From: an uncultured Aquimarina sp.
GTDB lineage: Bacteria; Bacteroidota; Bacteroidia; Flavobacteriales; Flavobacteriaceae
Direction: 5' to 3'
Length of the DNA: 64,000 nt
Assembly: GCA_947496555.1 (NCBI GenBank)
Contig: CANMDH010000012.1
Coordinates: 52,580-116,579 of the forward strand
Both the position numbers and the translations under genes were made by a program. Shown one piece after another: positions 17,271 through 26,041 of the stretch (positions within the stretch are counted from its first letter, which is position 1; the number at the start of each line of letters is the position of its first letter). The notes beneath the pieces are model-generated. The model was not told where the DNA came from. It saw only the letters and a list, made by a program, of their open reading frames with translations, and made no database searches.

Positions 17271-19415
17271 ATGAAAAAAAATGAAAAACTTAATAAATGG
17301 CTCTGGAAATGGCATTTTATAGCAGGTTTGATTTCTCTTCCTTTTATACTATTGCTTTCCATTACAGGTGGTATCTATCTTTTTAAAACCGATTATGAAA
17401 CGCCCAGACAACAACATATTAAAGAAGTAGTTGTGCAAGGAGCACCTATTTCTCTTGAGAAGCAATGGCAAATAGCTAATAAAAATGCTATCAAAAGGCC
17501 CAATTCGGTAGTTATAAGTACCAAAGCAAATCAAGCTACCGAATTCATATCTGGTCGCTTTGGTGGAAAAAGTAGTTTATTCGTGAATCCTTATACAGGA
17601 GACGTTTCTGGTGAGATAGTTTCCAGAAAAACAGACATGTTCAAGGTTAGAAAACTGCATGGGGAATTGCTCATGGGTAAATTTGGTACCAAAATCGTAG
17701 AACTAATCGCCAGTTGGATGGTTGTTTTGATCCTAACCGGGTTCTATATTTGGTGGCCCGCTAGAAAATGGAACCTTAAAGGCTTTTTCTTCCCAAGAAT
17801 TAAAGAGGGTAAAAGAACGTTTTTTAGAGATTTACATTCGATCACCGGGTTTTGGATTTCGGGATTGCTTATATTGATTTTGGCAGGTGGTTTTCCATGG
17901 ACCGATGTTTTTGGAGAGAATTTTAAACAAGTTCAGAAAATTACGAATACCGGATATCCATCTACTTGGGAAGGGCGACAATTACAGTCCCAAATAAAAG
18001 GAAAATCCATAACATTAGATCAAATGATTGCCAAAGCCGAAACGTTTAACCTTCCCGGAACAGTTACGCTTCACTTCCCAAAGGGGTCAAAAGGAGTTTT
18101 CAGTGTGTCTAACCAAAACCCATCGGATCTTCAGACTCAAAAGAAAATTCATTTTGATCAATATTCTGGTGAACAAATCCTTGCAAACGATTGGAAAGAT
18201 GTTGGGATCCTCATGAGAGGAAGAATGTGGGTTATGGCATTTCACCAAGGAGAATTTGGCACTTGGAACTGGTGGCTAATGCTCTTGACCGCCGTAGCTC
18301 TTACCATCATGAGCACGTCTGCACTTGTTTCGTATATCCTGCGTAAACGAAAAGGCACATGGGGTGTTCCTAGAGTTCCTGCAATTTTCAAAGTTGGGTA
18401 TGGAGTACTAGTCATAATAGGAATTCTTGCTATTATATTTCCGTTATTCGGGGTTAGCCTATTAGCTCTGTTACTGGTTGAATACCTTAGGAAAAGTAAA
18501 AAGAAAATTGCAAAACAAGCTGTGATCACCATTTTTCTTACATTTTCTTTGCTTGCATGTAAGGAACAAAAGCTTTCCAATGAAAATACCATTGAGACTA
18601 TAGAAAAAGAAACATCGGCTTCAATTTCTGAAATTAAAAAAGACTATAATCGAAAAGTCGACGGTACTCTCTATACAAATTCAGAATTAGAAGCAATGTC
18701 ACATGAAGAATTAATGACGGTCTTTTATGAAACCCCAAGAGATACTATACAAACTATAGGTATACTTTTATATGAGGGATATTTTATGTTGGATGCTATG
18801 GGACCATTATCAGTATTAAACCATATGTCTCCAACAAAAAAAATGCTGATTGGTAGGAATAAAGGAATCGTGACCAGTAGTGATAAAGTAAAAATACACG
18901 TCGATTATAGCATCGAAGATATCGACCAATTGGACATCTTACTTATTCCTGGTGGTGTAATAGAAACGTACAACGCTACCAAGGATAAAAAACTACTTAA
19001 TTGGATCAAAAAAATAGATCAGAACAGCAAATATACTATGAGCGTTTGCACGGGAGCATGGATCCTGGGAGCCGCAGGCTTACTAGAAGACAAAGAAGCT
19101 ACCACAAATTGGTATAAAGCCGAGGAAAAATTAAATCAATATGGAGCAAAATTTGTGAAAAAGCGATACACCAACGATGGAAAATATTGGACCAGTGCAG
19201 GAGTATCTGCTGGAATTGACATGAGTTTGGCACTAATCGATCATATTTTAGGAAGAAATTATGCTGCTTTTACTTCTTTGAACCTAGAGTATGATCCTCA
19301 ACCTCCTTTTGCAGGTGGTCATCCAGACAAAACAGATCGGGTAGTACATTATATGACTAAAAAAATGTATGACGCAATGCTTGAGCCTCTTCAGAAAAAC
19401 AATAAAAACCCTTAA
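17271..19415 (+). CDS. PepSY-associated TM protein fused to a DJ-1/PfpI domain
   Basis: 714 aa. Residues 1-400 are a PepSY-associated membrane protein with four helices and the motifs RKLHGELLMG, RDLHSITGFW and AFHQGEFGTWNWW, typical of siderophore reductase-like partners of TonB receptors. Residues 408-430 then read like a lipoprotein signal (KKKIAKQ, hydrophobic run, LLAC with Cys430). Residues 490-690 are a DJ-1/PfpI domain with the nucleophile elbow SVCTGAWILGA (Cys593). The frame is continuous, so the two genes appear truly fused; the DJ-1 part would probably lie outside the cytoplasm. A start inside the fusion point is possible only at GTG (V418), which is unlikely. Confidence 0.82.
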   Translation: MKKNEKLNKWLWKWHFIAGLISLPFILLLSITGGIYLFKTDYETPRQQHIKEVVVQGAPISLEKQWQIANKNAIKRPNSVVISTKANQATEFISGRFGGKSSLFVNPYTGDVSGEIVSRKTDMFKVRKLHGELLMGKFGTKIVELIASWMVVLILTGFYIWWPARKWNLKGFFFPRIKEGKRTFFRDLHSITGFWISGLLILILAGGFPWTDVFGENFKQVQKITNTGYPSTWEGRQLQSQIKGKSITLDQMIAKAETFNLPGTVTLHFPKGSKGVFSVSNQNPSDLQTQKKIHFDQYSGEQILANDWKDVGILMRGRMWVMAFHQGEFGTWNWWLMLLTAVALTIMSTSALVSYILRKRKGTWGVPRVPAIFKVGYGVLVIIGILAIIFPLFGVSLLALLLVEYLRKSKKKIAKQAVITIFLTFSLLACKEQKLSNENTIETIEKETSASISEIKKDYNRKVDGTLYTNSELEAMSHEELMTVFYETPRDTIQTIGILLYEGYFMLDAMGPLSVLNHMSPTKKMLIGRNKGIVTSSDKVKIHVDYSIEDIDQLDILLIPGGVIETYNATKDKKLLNWIKKIDQNSKYTMSVCTGAWILGAAGLLEDKEATTNWYKAEEKLNQYGAKFVKKRYTNDGKYWTSAGVSAGIDMSLALIDHILGRNYAAFTSLNLEYDPQPPFAGGHPDKTDRVVHYMTKKMYDAMLEPLQKNNKNP

Positions 19416-19427
19416 AACACAATACAT

Positions 19428-19556
19428 ATGTTAACATATATTCTTATTATAGCCATTTCTTTTTGCGTTTTTCAGATCATTCTTCAAATTAGAAAAATGA
19501 ATAAAATTGAAAAACAATATAAGAATACAAAATTGCGACAAGCCGACGAAAAATAA
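19428..19556 (+). CDS. Small single-helix membrane peptide (42 aa)
   Basis: ATG at 19428, 12 bases after the PepSY-DJ-1 stop codon, TAA at 19554-19556. A hydrophobic segment (LTYILIIAISFCVFQIIL) is followed by a basic tail (QIRKMNKIEKQYKNTKLR). The tight spacing and membrane-anchor pattern suggest a real small protein of the same operon. No family is recognised. Confidence 0.5.
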   Translation: MLTYILIIAISFCVFQIILQIRKMNKIEKQYKNTKLRQADEK

Positions 19557-19583
19557 TATTTTTACAACTTAAAATTAAAACCT

Positions 19584-20009
19584 ATGAAATCATCTTTTTT
19601 TTATATGACATTATTAGCAGTATTATTTATTTCATGCAATCAACTAAGTAAAGAAGAGGAAAAATTTGATACTATAATGGAGAAGGTAATTAGCGTACAT
19701 GATGAAGTAATGCCAAAAATGGGAGAAATTAGCTCCTTAATAAAAGATCTCGAACCCAAAATCGACACTACTGAGACAGGTAAATCTTATGCCAAGGCAC
19801 AACAGGATCTCAAAGACTCTTATGATTTTATGATGACCTGGATGAGTGATTTTAGTGAAAAATTCCCGCATGATGGAGCAGAAATGGACTCTGCAAAAAT
19901 TTCCTCTCAAATAAAATTGCTTAAAGAAGAAGAAATTGAAGTAGGTGAATTAAGAGATCAAATTAATAATAGTATAGACAATGCAAAGCGTTTGCTAGAA
20001 AAGTCCTAA
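19584..20009 (+). CDS. Small coiled-coil lipoprotein
   Basis: 141 aa. A lipobox (AVLFISC) gives a lipidated Cys at about residue 17. The mature protein is highly charged and helical, with heptad-like stretches (KFDTIMEKVISVHDEVMPKM and LIKDLEPKID) and a central AQQDLKDSYDFMMTWMSDF. It resembles a family of Bacteroidetes lipoproteins of unknown role. It is the third gene of a same-strand run after the TonB/PepSY genes and may be co-regulated with them. Confidence 0.65.
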   Translation: MKSSFFYMTLLAVLFISCNQLSKEEEKFDTIMEKVISVHDEVMPKMGEISSLIKDLEPKIDTTETGKSYAKAQQDLKDSYDFMMTWMSDFSEKFPHDGAEMDSAKISSQIKLLKEEEIEVGELRDQINNSIDNAKRLLEKS

Positions 20010-20077
20010 TAATTCAGTATGTCATAATTTATAAAAAAGTTTTACTTTAGCAGCTGCAACAAATCACATAAACACCG

Positions 20078-20902
20078 ATGAGAAGAATTATTTTATTCGC
20101 AACTGTATTATTTATTTCAACAACATCTTTACAAGCACAGAAGAAAAAAGACCTTCTGGATGAAATCGATAAACTAAGAAAAGAGCTTAAAACTACAAAA
20201 GGGCAATTAAACGATTCCCGCAAAAAAGAAAAGGCGACTTTAACACAGGTTGAAACTATGGAAACCCAAGTTAAGGACCTTAAGGAAACTAATGCCTCTC
20301 TTTTAAGTAACATGGGTAGTTTTACCGAGCTTTCAAAAAAGAAAGCGCAAAACCTTGAAAAGTCGCTGGAAAGCCTTCAGGAAAAAGACAAACAAATTAA
20401 ATCTATCAACGACGCTATTGGTAAAGGTGACTCAATCAAACTTGCTACATTAACTGTTTTTAAGCAAGCACTAGGGAACGATGCAAAAATAGGAGTACAA
20501 AACGGAGCGGTAATTCTTACTGTTCCAAATGTGGTACTTTTTGGGGATAATGATAAAAACGTTACTCTTCAAGACAAAGCAAAAGGTATTCTGGGAAAAA
20601 TAGCGACTGCACTAAATGCTAAGCCAGATTTAAAAATTCTTGTTGAAGGAAATAGTAATGCACTAAACTTTAAAGATAAAAGTTTAAGCGATAACTGGGA
20701 CCTTAGTTCAAAACAAGCTTCGGCAGTAGTAAGAGCATTACAAAAGGACTTTAAAGTAGACCCAAAAAGAATGAGCGTTTTAGGAAAAAGCGAGTACGGT
20801 TCGGACAGTATTGAAACTGTTACCAGAATTATTATCGATCCGAAATTTGACGAATTCTACGGTTTGGTAAAAGAAAACATGAAAAACGCTACCAAAGGTT
20901 AA
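20078..20902 (+). CDS. Secreted coiled-coil protein with OmpA-like C-terminal domain
   Basis: 274 aa. Signal peptide 1-20 (ending SLQAQ), a Lys/Glu/Gln coiled coil about 22-115, then an OmpA-like peptidoglycan-binding domain from about 145 (VPNVVLFGDNDKNVTLQDKA, ILVEGNSNA, LSSKQASAVVRALQKDF, RMSVLGKSEYG). The usual GHTD loop is EGNSN here, so murein binding may be altered. It probably links the outer membrane to the wall. A strong terminator follows. Confidence 0.78.
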   Translation: MRRIILFATVLFISTTSLQAQKKKDLLDEIDKLRKELKTTKGQLNDSRKKEKATLTQVETMETQVKDLKETNASLLSNMGSFTELSKKKAQNLEKSLESLQEKDKQIKSINDAIGKGDSIKLATLTVFKQALGNDAKIGVQNGAVILTVPNVVLFGDNDKNVTLQDKAKGILGKIATALNAKPDLKILVEGNSNALNFKDKSLSDNWDLSSKQASAVVRALQKDFKVDPKRMSVLGKSEYGSDSIETVTRIIIDPKFDEFYGLVKENMKNATKG

Positions 20903-20928
20903 AAGAAAGTTTCAAAACACATATAATG

Positions 20929-20957
20929 AAATCCGGTCTTATGATCGGATTTTTTTT
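20929..20957 (+). terminator. Rho-independent terminator
   Basis: AATCCGGTC / GATCGGATT stem (one G-T pair) with a run of eight T. Confidence 0.8.
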
Positions 20958-20982
20958 GAAAAATTCTAATAAAAGTTTATAT

Positions 20983-21002
20983 TTACGTAACCAGTTACGT
21001 AA
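20983..21002 (+). promoter_or_regulatory. Perfect palindrome, probable MarR operator
   Basis: TTACGTAAC-CA-GTTACGTAA: a perfect 9-bp inverted repeat with a 2-bp centre, ending 14 bases before the ATG of the MarR-GNAT gene. Size, symmetry and position fit autorepression by a MarR dimer. Confidence 0.65.
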
Positions 21003-21016
21003 TTATTTATATAAAT

Positions 21017-21973
21017 ATGAATTTCTTCGATAATGTAGGTGTAATGGCCATTGGCACCAGACTTAGAATGTTAAGTGAAAAAATGAGCGAAGATGCCGCT
21101 AGAATCTACGAAATGTATGAAGTAGATCTAAAACCAAAATGGTTTCCTGTTTTTTATGTTCTATCTCAAAGTAAGGAAAAATCTATCACCGCAATAGCCA
21201 ATGAGATTGGTCACTCCCACCCTTCTGTAAGCAAAATTGTTCGCGAAATGGTCCGAGAAGGAATATTATCCGAAAAGAAGGACACCGCAGATGGAAGAAA
21301 AAATAATGTCATACTTACGACCAAGGGTAAAAAGATAGCCGATCAAATTCTTGAACAATACCGCGATGTAGCGCATGCCGTACAAGCCATGCTAGATCAA
21401 AGTAGACATAATATGTGGCAGGCAATCGAAGAATTTGAATTTTTATTAGAACAAAAATCGTTGCTAGAGCGAGTTAAAGAAGAAAAAAAACAAAGAGAAG
21501 CAGAAAAAGTACAAATTGTGAGCTTCGATCCAAAATATCAAGCATTTTTTAAGCGCATCAATGAAGAATGGATCAATGCCTATTTTGTTATGGAAGAAAC
21601 CGATCGCACATCTTTGGAAAATCCTAAAGAATATATCCTTGATAAAGGTGGTGATATTTTGGTTGCTGTATATGAAGGAGAACCTGTTGGTGTTTGCGCC
21701 TTAATAAAAATGGACGATCCTGAATACGATTATGAACTAGCTAAAATGGCAGTTTCACCTAAAGCCAAAGGAAAAGGTATCGGATGGTTGTTAGGAAAAG
21801 CAATAGAAGATCGAGCACGAGTATTGGGAGCAAAAAAAATCTATTTGGAAAGTAATACTATTTTAAAACCAGCCATTAATCTATATCAAAAATTGGGTTT
21901 TAAAAAAGTAATTGGTCATACTACGCCTTACAAAAGGTGTAACATTCAGATGGAATTAGAACTAAAACCATAA
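21017..21973 (+). CDS. MarR-type HTH regulator fused to GNAT acetyltransferase
   Basis: 318 aa. Residues 1-150 form a winged-helix MarR domain (ITAIANEIGHSHPSVSKIV recognition region, then DTADGRKNNVILTTKGK wing). Residues 165-318 are a GNAT domain (AKMAVSPKAKGKGIGWLLG, and IYLESNTILKPAINLYQKLG). Such fusions are known as single-polypeptide regulators that may sense or acetylate a small molecule. A perfect 20-bp palindrome lies just upstream, suggesting it controls itself. Confidence 0.9.
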   Translation: MNFFDNVGVMAIGTRLRMLSEKMSEDAARIYEMYEVDLKPKWFPVFYVLSQSKEKSITAIANEIGHSHPSVSKIVREMVREGILSEKKDTADGRKNNVILTTKGKKIADQILEQYRDVAHAVQAMLDQSRHNMWQAIEEFEFLLEQKSLLERVKEEKKQREAEKVQIVSFDPKYQAFFKRINEEWINAYFVMEETDRTSLENPKEYILDKGGDILVAVYEGEPVGVCALIKMDDPEYDYELAKMAVSPKAKGKGIGWLLGKAIEDRARVLGAKKIYLESNTILKPAINLYQKLGFKKVIGHTTPYKRCNIQMELELKP

Positions 21974-22090
21974 TGGAATTCGGCACGGTAAGGAGTTGAT
22001 CCTTTAATCCTTCATAATGGATTTGTTAGAATGTTCATTTCAACTCCCGCCTGCCGATTATTGTTTTGTTCACTTTCCAAAATTAGATAT

Positions 22091-22122
22091 TAATAGGCAA
22101 GTTTCAACGCACTTACCTATTA
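22091..22122. terminator. Hairpin in the gap between the MarR-GNAT and GntP genes
   Basis: TAATAGGCAAGT pairs with ACTTACCTATTA (one mismatch) across an 8-nt loop, between two convergent genes. Confidence 0.45.
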
Positions 22123-22170
22123 AAACTGGTTTTCGTCTAGATGTGATATCCACATTTATATTATTTTTAA

Positions 22171-23511
22171 TTAGATAAAAACAATCCACACCAATACAGA
22201 AAGTATGAGTACCACGAGGCCTTGTACTCCCGTAATTAAGGTAAAAGATCTATTCGTATCTTTGGCACTCATACCACTAAATTGCGATACCACCCAAAAG
22301 TAACTATCATTAAAATGAGAAACGGTCATAGCCCCTCCACCTATTACCAGTACCGCTATAGCAAATTGAATAGCAGAATCCCATCCCAATGCCGGAATTA
22401 ATGGCGCTAAAAGCGAGGATGTAATTACCATCGCACTGGTCGATGAACCTTGTGCCGATTTTAAAACTGCAGCAATAAGAAAAATAAGTAATAAGATCAA
22501 AATATCGCTTGAATTTCCCGAGGTCATCCATTGCCCAACATACTCAGAGAGTGGTGTGGCTTTTAATACGCCTCCAAAAGCGCCTCCTGCAGCTGTAATA
22601 ATCAATATTGGACCCGAAACTTTTACAGCTTCTATAAACCAATCCTTGATATCACTTTTATTTTGAGGTCGCAAAAGGAGCATAGCGATAATGGCACCAA
22701 TAAAAATTGCCACCACGGGAGCACTTATAAAATCAATCCATTCATTTGCCATTCCAGCGAACCTTATTATGGTTCCAAAAGCAATCAAAATAATAGGGAC
22801 CAACAAAGGAATAAGTGCATTGGTTAAAGAAGGCATTAACATAGTATCGTTTTGCTCTATTTTGTCAGTATGCTGTACTTCATTGGTTATAATCTTTTTT
22901 CCCATTCTTTTTGAAAGAAATTGGGTTATTAATAACGTAGGAATACTAAAACACAATCCAAGCAGAATAATGGTCCCCAAATATCCAGAGGCTCCAATAT
23001 TTCCAGCCGCCGCAATCGGACCTGGAGTTGGAGGTACCAACGTATGTGTGGTATATAAACCAGTAGCCAGAGACAAACTAAGACTCGCCTTATTGGTGTT
23101 ACTAAGTTTACTGATCTTATCTGCCAGTCCCGAGAGCAAAATGAATCCACTATCACAAAAGACAGGAACACTCACCACTGCTCCTATTAAAGAAATTGCT
23201 GGAATGGTTTTTTTCTCCCCTGTAAGCTTGATAATACTTTGTGCTATTTTCATAGCACCTCCTGATTTTTCTAGAAAAACCCCGATCACACTTCCAAAAA
23301 CAACAATCATTCCTATATAGCTCATAATACCTCCGAAACCTTTTTCCATAGATTTTACAATATCGGGCAAGGGCATCCTTACGGTTATCCCTAAAAAAAA
23401 ACATGCCGCAATGAGTGCTAAAAACGGATGTAATTTGAACTTAGCTGTTAATAAAATGATTAGAATGATAGATGCTACTATGAGAAGTAATAAAGATGGA
23501 CCTGTGATCAT
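22171..23511 (-). CDS. GntP-family sugar-acid:H+ symporter
   Basis: 446 aa from the ATG at 23509-23511; an upstream in-frame TTG would add 19 polar residues before the first helix and is less likely. About twelve hydrophobic helices and family signatures are seen: VPPTPGPIAAAG near the first third, FGGVLKATPL, and SAQGSSTSAMV with HFNDSYFWVVSQFSGM near the end. GntP permeases import gluconate or related sugar acids. The divergent neighbour is a glycerate kinase, so glycerate is a likely substrate here (inference). Confidence 0.9.
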   Translation of the reverse strand: MITGPSLLLLIVASIILIILLTAKFKLHPFLALIAACFFLGITVRMPLPDIVKSMEKGFGGIMSYIGMIVVFGSVIGVFLEKSGGAMKIAQSIIKLTGEKKTIPAISLIGAVVSVPVFCDSGFILLSGLADKISKLSNTNKASLSLSLATGLYTTHTLVPPTPGPIAAAGNIGASGYLGTIILLGLCFSIPTLLITQFLSKRMGKKIITNEVQHTDKIEQNDTMLMPSLTNALIPLLVPIILIAFGTIIRFAGMANEWIDFISAPVVAIFIGAIIAMLLLRPQNKSDIKDWFIEAVKVSGPILIITAAGGAFGGVLKATPLSEYVGQWMTSGNSSDILILLLIFLIAAVLKSAQGSSTSAMVITSSLLAPLIPALGWDSAIQFAIAVLVIGGGAMTVSHFNDSYFWVVSQFSGMSAKDTNRSFTLITGVQGLVVLILSVLVWIVFI

Positions 23512-23592
23512 AGCCACTAAATTATAAATATTTTTTGGTAACTCTACTAGTTTATAATGTTTTATCAAGTGTATAGCAGTATAATTTATTAG

Positions 23593-23600
23593 TACCTTTG
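23593..23600 (+). promoter_or_regulatory. -7 box TACCTTTG for the glycerate kinase gene
   Basis: TAnnTTTG match 51 bases before the ATG at 23651, in the divergent gntP/kinase gap. Confidence 0.4.
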
Positions 23601-23650
23601 AGAAAATATTTTGTACAAGACTTCTTGAAAAACTATCAAATCATATATTG

Positions 23651-24775
23651 ATGAAAATCCTTGTATCTCCCGATAAATTTAAAGGTTCACTAAGCGCCGC
23701 AGAGCTTTGTGAAGCCATCTCCTTAGGAATAAAAAAATACGATTCTACTATCCAGGTGGTTACACACCCACTAGCCGATGGTGGTGACGGATCTTTGGAT
23801 GTACTCGAGCAACACCTAGATCTTGAGACTGTCACAACCACAGTAAATGATCCCTTATTTAGACCTATCAAAGCCAGCTATAAAAAAACGGCCGATTCTG
23901 CATATATCGAAATGGCAGCAGCATCGGGGCTTGTCCTTCTTTCTCCAGAAGAACAAAACTGTATGTATACTACTACGTATGGTACCGGAGAGTTGATTAT
24001 GGATGCTATAAAAAAAAACGTAAAAACAATATATTTGTCTATTGGTGGATCGGCAACGTGCGATGCTGGAATCGGCATGGCCCAGGCATTAGGATTTTCC
24101 TTTCTTGATCAAAATAGAGAACCCATAAAACCTGTTGGCAAAAATCTTAAAAAAATAGCTTTTGTCGTACCGCCAAAAAATAGTAAACCATTGGCAAACA
24201 TAAGGTTCGTTACTTTATGCGATGTAGATAATCCTTTATACGGAAAACAAGGAGCTGCTCATGTTTTTGCTGCTCAGAAAGGTGCAAATCAAGAAGAAAT
24301 AAAGATATTAGATCAAGGGCTAGTTCATTTTGCTAACCTTGCCAAACAACAATTGAACAATGATATAGCAACCATACCCGGTGCAGGTGCCGCTGGTGGT
24401 TTGGGTGGCGGGAGCATTGCTTTTTTAAATGCCAGCCTGCAGTCCGGAATTAAAACCATGTTAGAGATCACCAGGTTTTCAGAAGTTATTGAAAAAACAG
24501 ACCTCATCTTTACCGGTGAAGGCAAAATCGATCAACAAACTCTTAATGGCAAAGTAATACATGGTGTTTCAAAATTGGCAAAAGCTAAAAACATTCCGGT
24601 TTATGTGATATCTGGTGCTTCCGACCTATCAAAATCCGAGGTTCAGTCATTGGGTATTGAACATTTGAAAACCGTATTATCTGTAAGTGCCAATGAAGAA
24701 GAAGCATTTACCAATACCAAAAACATAGTAACACAACTGGCTTTTGAAATGATTAGAGATAGATTATCAAAGTAA
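23651..24775 (+). CDS. Glycerate kinase (GarK/GlxK family)
   Basis: 374 aa from the ATG at 23651 (preceded directly by a TTG). Family signatures are SPDKFKGSLSA at the N-terminus, HPLADGGDGSLDVL, LSIGGSATCDAGIGMAQALG near residue 130, PGAGAAGGLGGGSIAF near 245 and FTGEGKIDQQTLNGKV near 290. The enzyme phosphorylates D-glycerate with ATP, giving 2-phosphoglycerate (most members of this family). It is divergent from a GntP permease, so uptake and phosphorylation of glycerate are plausibly coupled. Confidence 0.93.
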   Translation: MKILVSPDKFKGSLSAAELCEAISLGIKKYDSTIQVVTHPLADGGDGSLDVLEQHLDLETVTTTVNDPLFRPIKASYKKTADSAYIEMAAASGLVLLSPEEQNCMYTTTYGTGELIMDAIKKNVKTIYLSIGGSATCDAGIGMAQALGFSFLDQNREPIKPVGKNLKKIAFVVPPKNSKPLANIRFVTLCDVDNPLYGKQGAAHVFAAQKGANQEEIKILDQGLVHFANLAKQQLNNDIATIPGAGAAGGLGGGSIAFLNASLQSGIKTMLEITRFSEVIEKTDLIFTGEGKIDQQTLNGKVIHGVSKLAKAKNIPVYVISGASDLSKSEVQSLGIEHLKTVLSVSANEEEAFTNTKNIVTQLAFEMIRDRLSK

Positions 24776-24829
24776 ACTTCACTATTTTAGAATTTATTCT
24801 TAACCGCAACATATTCATTTATACTTAAT

Positions 24830-25318
24830 ATGAACACAACCAATTTTCAAACAGCTGATTTATCCGACGAATATGCTAACGACCTTACCTGTGCAAGCCC
24901 TATTTTTAAATCTTTTGGCAAAAAAGGTGCTTTTTGGGGTGAAATTACAACCATAAAACTCTTTGAAGATAATTCGTTTGTTAGACAGCAATTAGGAACC
25001 GATGGAATCGGTAAAGTTTTGGTAGTTGATGGCGGGGGATCATTGCGATGTGCATTAGTTGGCGATCAATTGGCGCAACTAGCTATTGATAATAATTGGG
25101 AAGGAATTATCGTATATGGTTGTATACGAGATAGTCGTATTATTAATGATATGAATGTAGGGATTAGAGCTATTAATACCTGTCCTATTAAAAGCCAAAA
25201 ACGAAATATAGGAGAACTTGATATCCCCGTAAAGCTTGCTGAAATTGAATTTACACCTGGAAACTATGTGTATGTTGACGAAGATGGTATTTTGGTGAGC
25301 GAAAAGAAGTTGTTATAG
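24830..25318 (+). CDS. RraA-like protein (RNase E inhibitor / aldolase family)
   Basis: 162 aa, the usual length. Core motifs are VLVVDGGGSLRCALVGDQLA and IVYGCIRDSRIINDM (the GxxRD signature). The family covers RraA, which masks RNase E in proteobacteria, and HMG/CHA-type class II aldolases that use the same Arg-Asp pair. Bacteroidetes RNase E/G lacks much of the proteobacterial scaffold, so the aldolase-like or an unknown role is possible. It follows the glycerate kinase by 54 bp. Confidence 0.82.
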   Translation: MNTTNFQTADLSDEYANDLTCASPIFKSFGKKGAFWGEITTIKLFEDNSFVRQQLGTDGIGKVLVVDGGGSLRCALVGDQLAQLAIDNNWEGIIVYGCIRDSRIINDMNVGIRAINTCPIKSQKRNIGELDIPVKLAEIEFTPGNYVYVDEDGILVSEKKLL

Positions 25319-25370
25319 TTAATATGTACTTTTTCGAACTAATTTATAACAAAATTACAATCAAAAACAG

Positions 25371-25790
25371 TTATGCCCCCAACAACGGAAGGTGTTTTAC
25401 GGTATGATACGTTAATGCCAATTTAATACAATGTTGCAATTGTTCTTCTGGAATTCTATCATCCAAAGTAAACACTATCGCACGGTCCCCTTCAAACCGA
25501 AAAGTATCTCGATAAATGATTCTAAAGGTAGGTACCAATTTGCTAGTGCATTGAAAATACATGGCATACTGATCCGGTTTCGAAGGTTTCCAATCGATTC
25601 GAATAGTACTTCCCTTCTTAGTAAGATAACTAGGCTCACCCCATTTCAGGGTTTCTTCAAGTTCTTGTATAGTGGGTATGATATTGGCAGTTTCTACTAT
25701 AAGTTGTCTCAGATTGATAAGTTTTTCTTTGACATTGGCAGGGTATTCATCAAATTTTTTGGTAACTGCCGGATCTTTTTTTAGTTTCAT
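25371..25790 (-). CDS. DUF1801 domain protein
   Basis: 139 aa. The DUF1801 pattern is clear: ETLKWGEPSYLTKKGSTIRI in the centre, YAMYFQCTSKLV after it, and a C-terminal helix with ALTYHTVKHLPLLG. These small cytoplasmic proteins share the YdhG/frataxin-like fold and have no established biochemical role. The gene ends close to the convergent RraA-like gene. Confidence 0.8.
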   Translation of the reverse strand: MKLKKDPAVTKKFDEYPANVKEKLINLRQLIVETANIIPTIQELEETLKWGEPSYLTKKGSTIRIDWKPSKPDQYAMYFQCTSKLVPTFRIIYRDTFRFEGDRAIVFTLDDRIPEEQLQHCIKLALTYHTVKHLPLLGA

Positions 25791-25825
25791 ATACTTCCTT
25801 TATGATCAAATAAAGGTATTACAAT

Positions 25826-26041
25826 TTATCCAATGCATACCTCTCTATTTTGTGTCCGAAGTGGTATTAGGTCAAATGAAATTTCTTTAAAAACAAAGGC
25901 ATTACAAAGCTCTATGTTTTCTAAAAATAATTTTATGTCTCTTTGTTCAATAGCCATTTCGGCAATTCTATCTGCGTCTACTAAATCGATTTCCCAAGTA
26001 TTGCCACTACATCCACCTGACTTAATAACAATTCTTATCAG
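25826..26041 (-). CDS. Possible small protein with CTG start overlapping the DinB stop
   Basis: A 71-codon frame runs from CTG (26041-26039) to TAA (25828-25826). It overlaps the DinB TGA stop as CTGA, mimicking the usual ATGA coupling. The product (IRIVIKSGGCSGNTWEIDL then DADRIAEMAIEQRDIKLFL) looks like a real globular protein with alternating hydrophobic and charged residues, and the frame has no ATG/GTG/TTG start before residue 31. Either it uses CTG, or it is a remnant whose ATG has mutated. Confidence 0.4.
   Translation of the reverse strand: MIRIVIKSGGCSGNTWEIDLVDADRIAEMAIEQRDIKLFLENIELCNAFVFKEISFDLIPLRTQNREVCIG

Noticed and set aside
22691-23320. 209-residue plus-strand frame
   Set aside because: It lies entirely opposite the GntP permease gene and is a mirror of its hydrophobic codons.
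24830-25318. Naming the RraA-like gene rraA
   Set aside because: The family includes aldolases with the same motifs and sequence alone cannot separate them.
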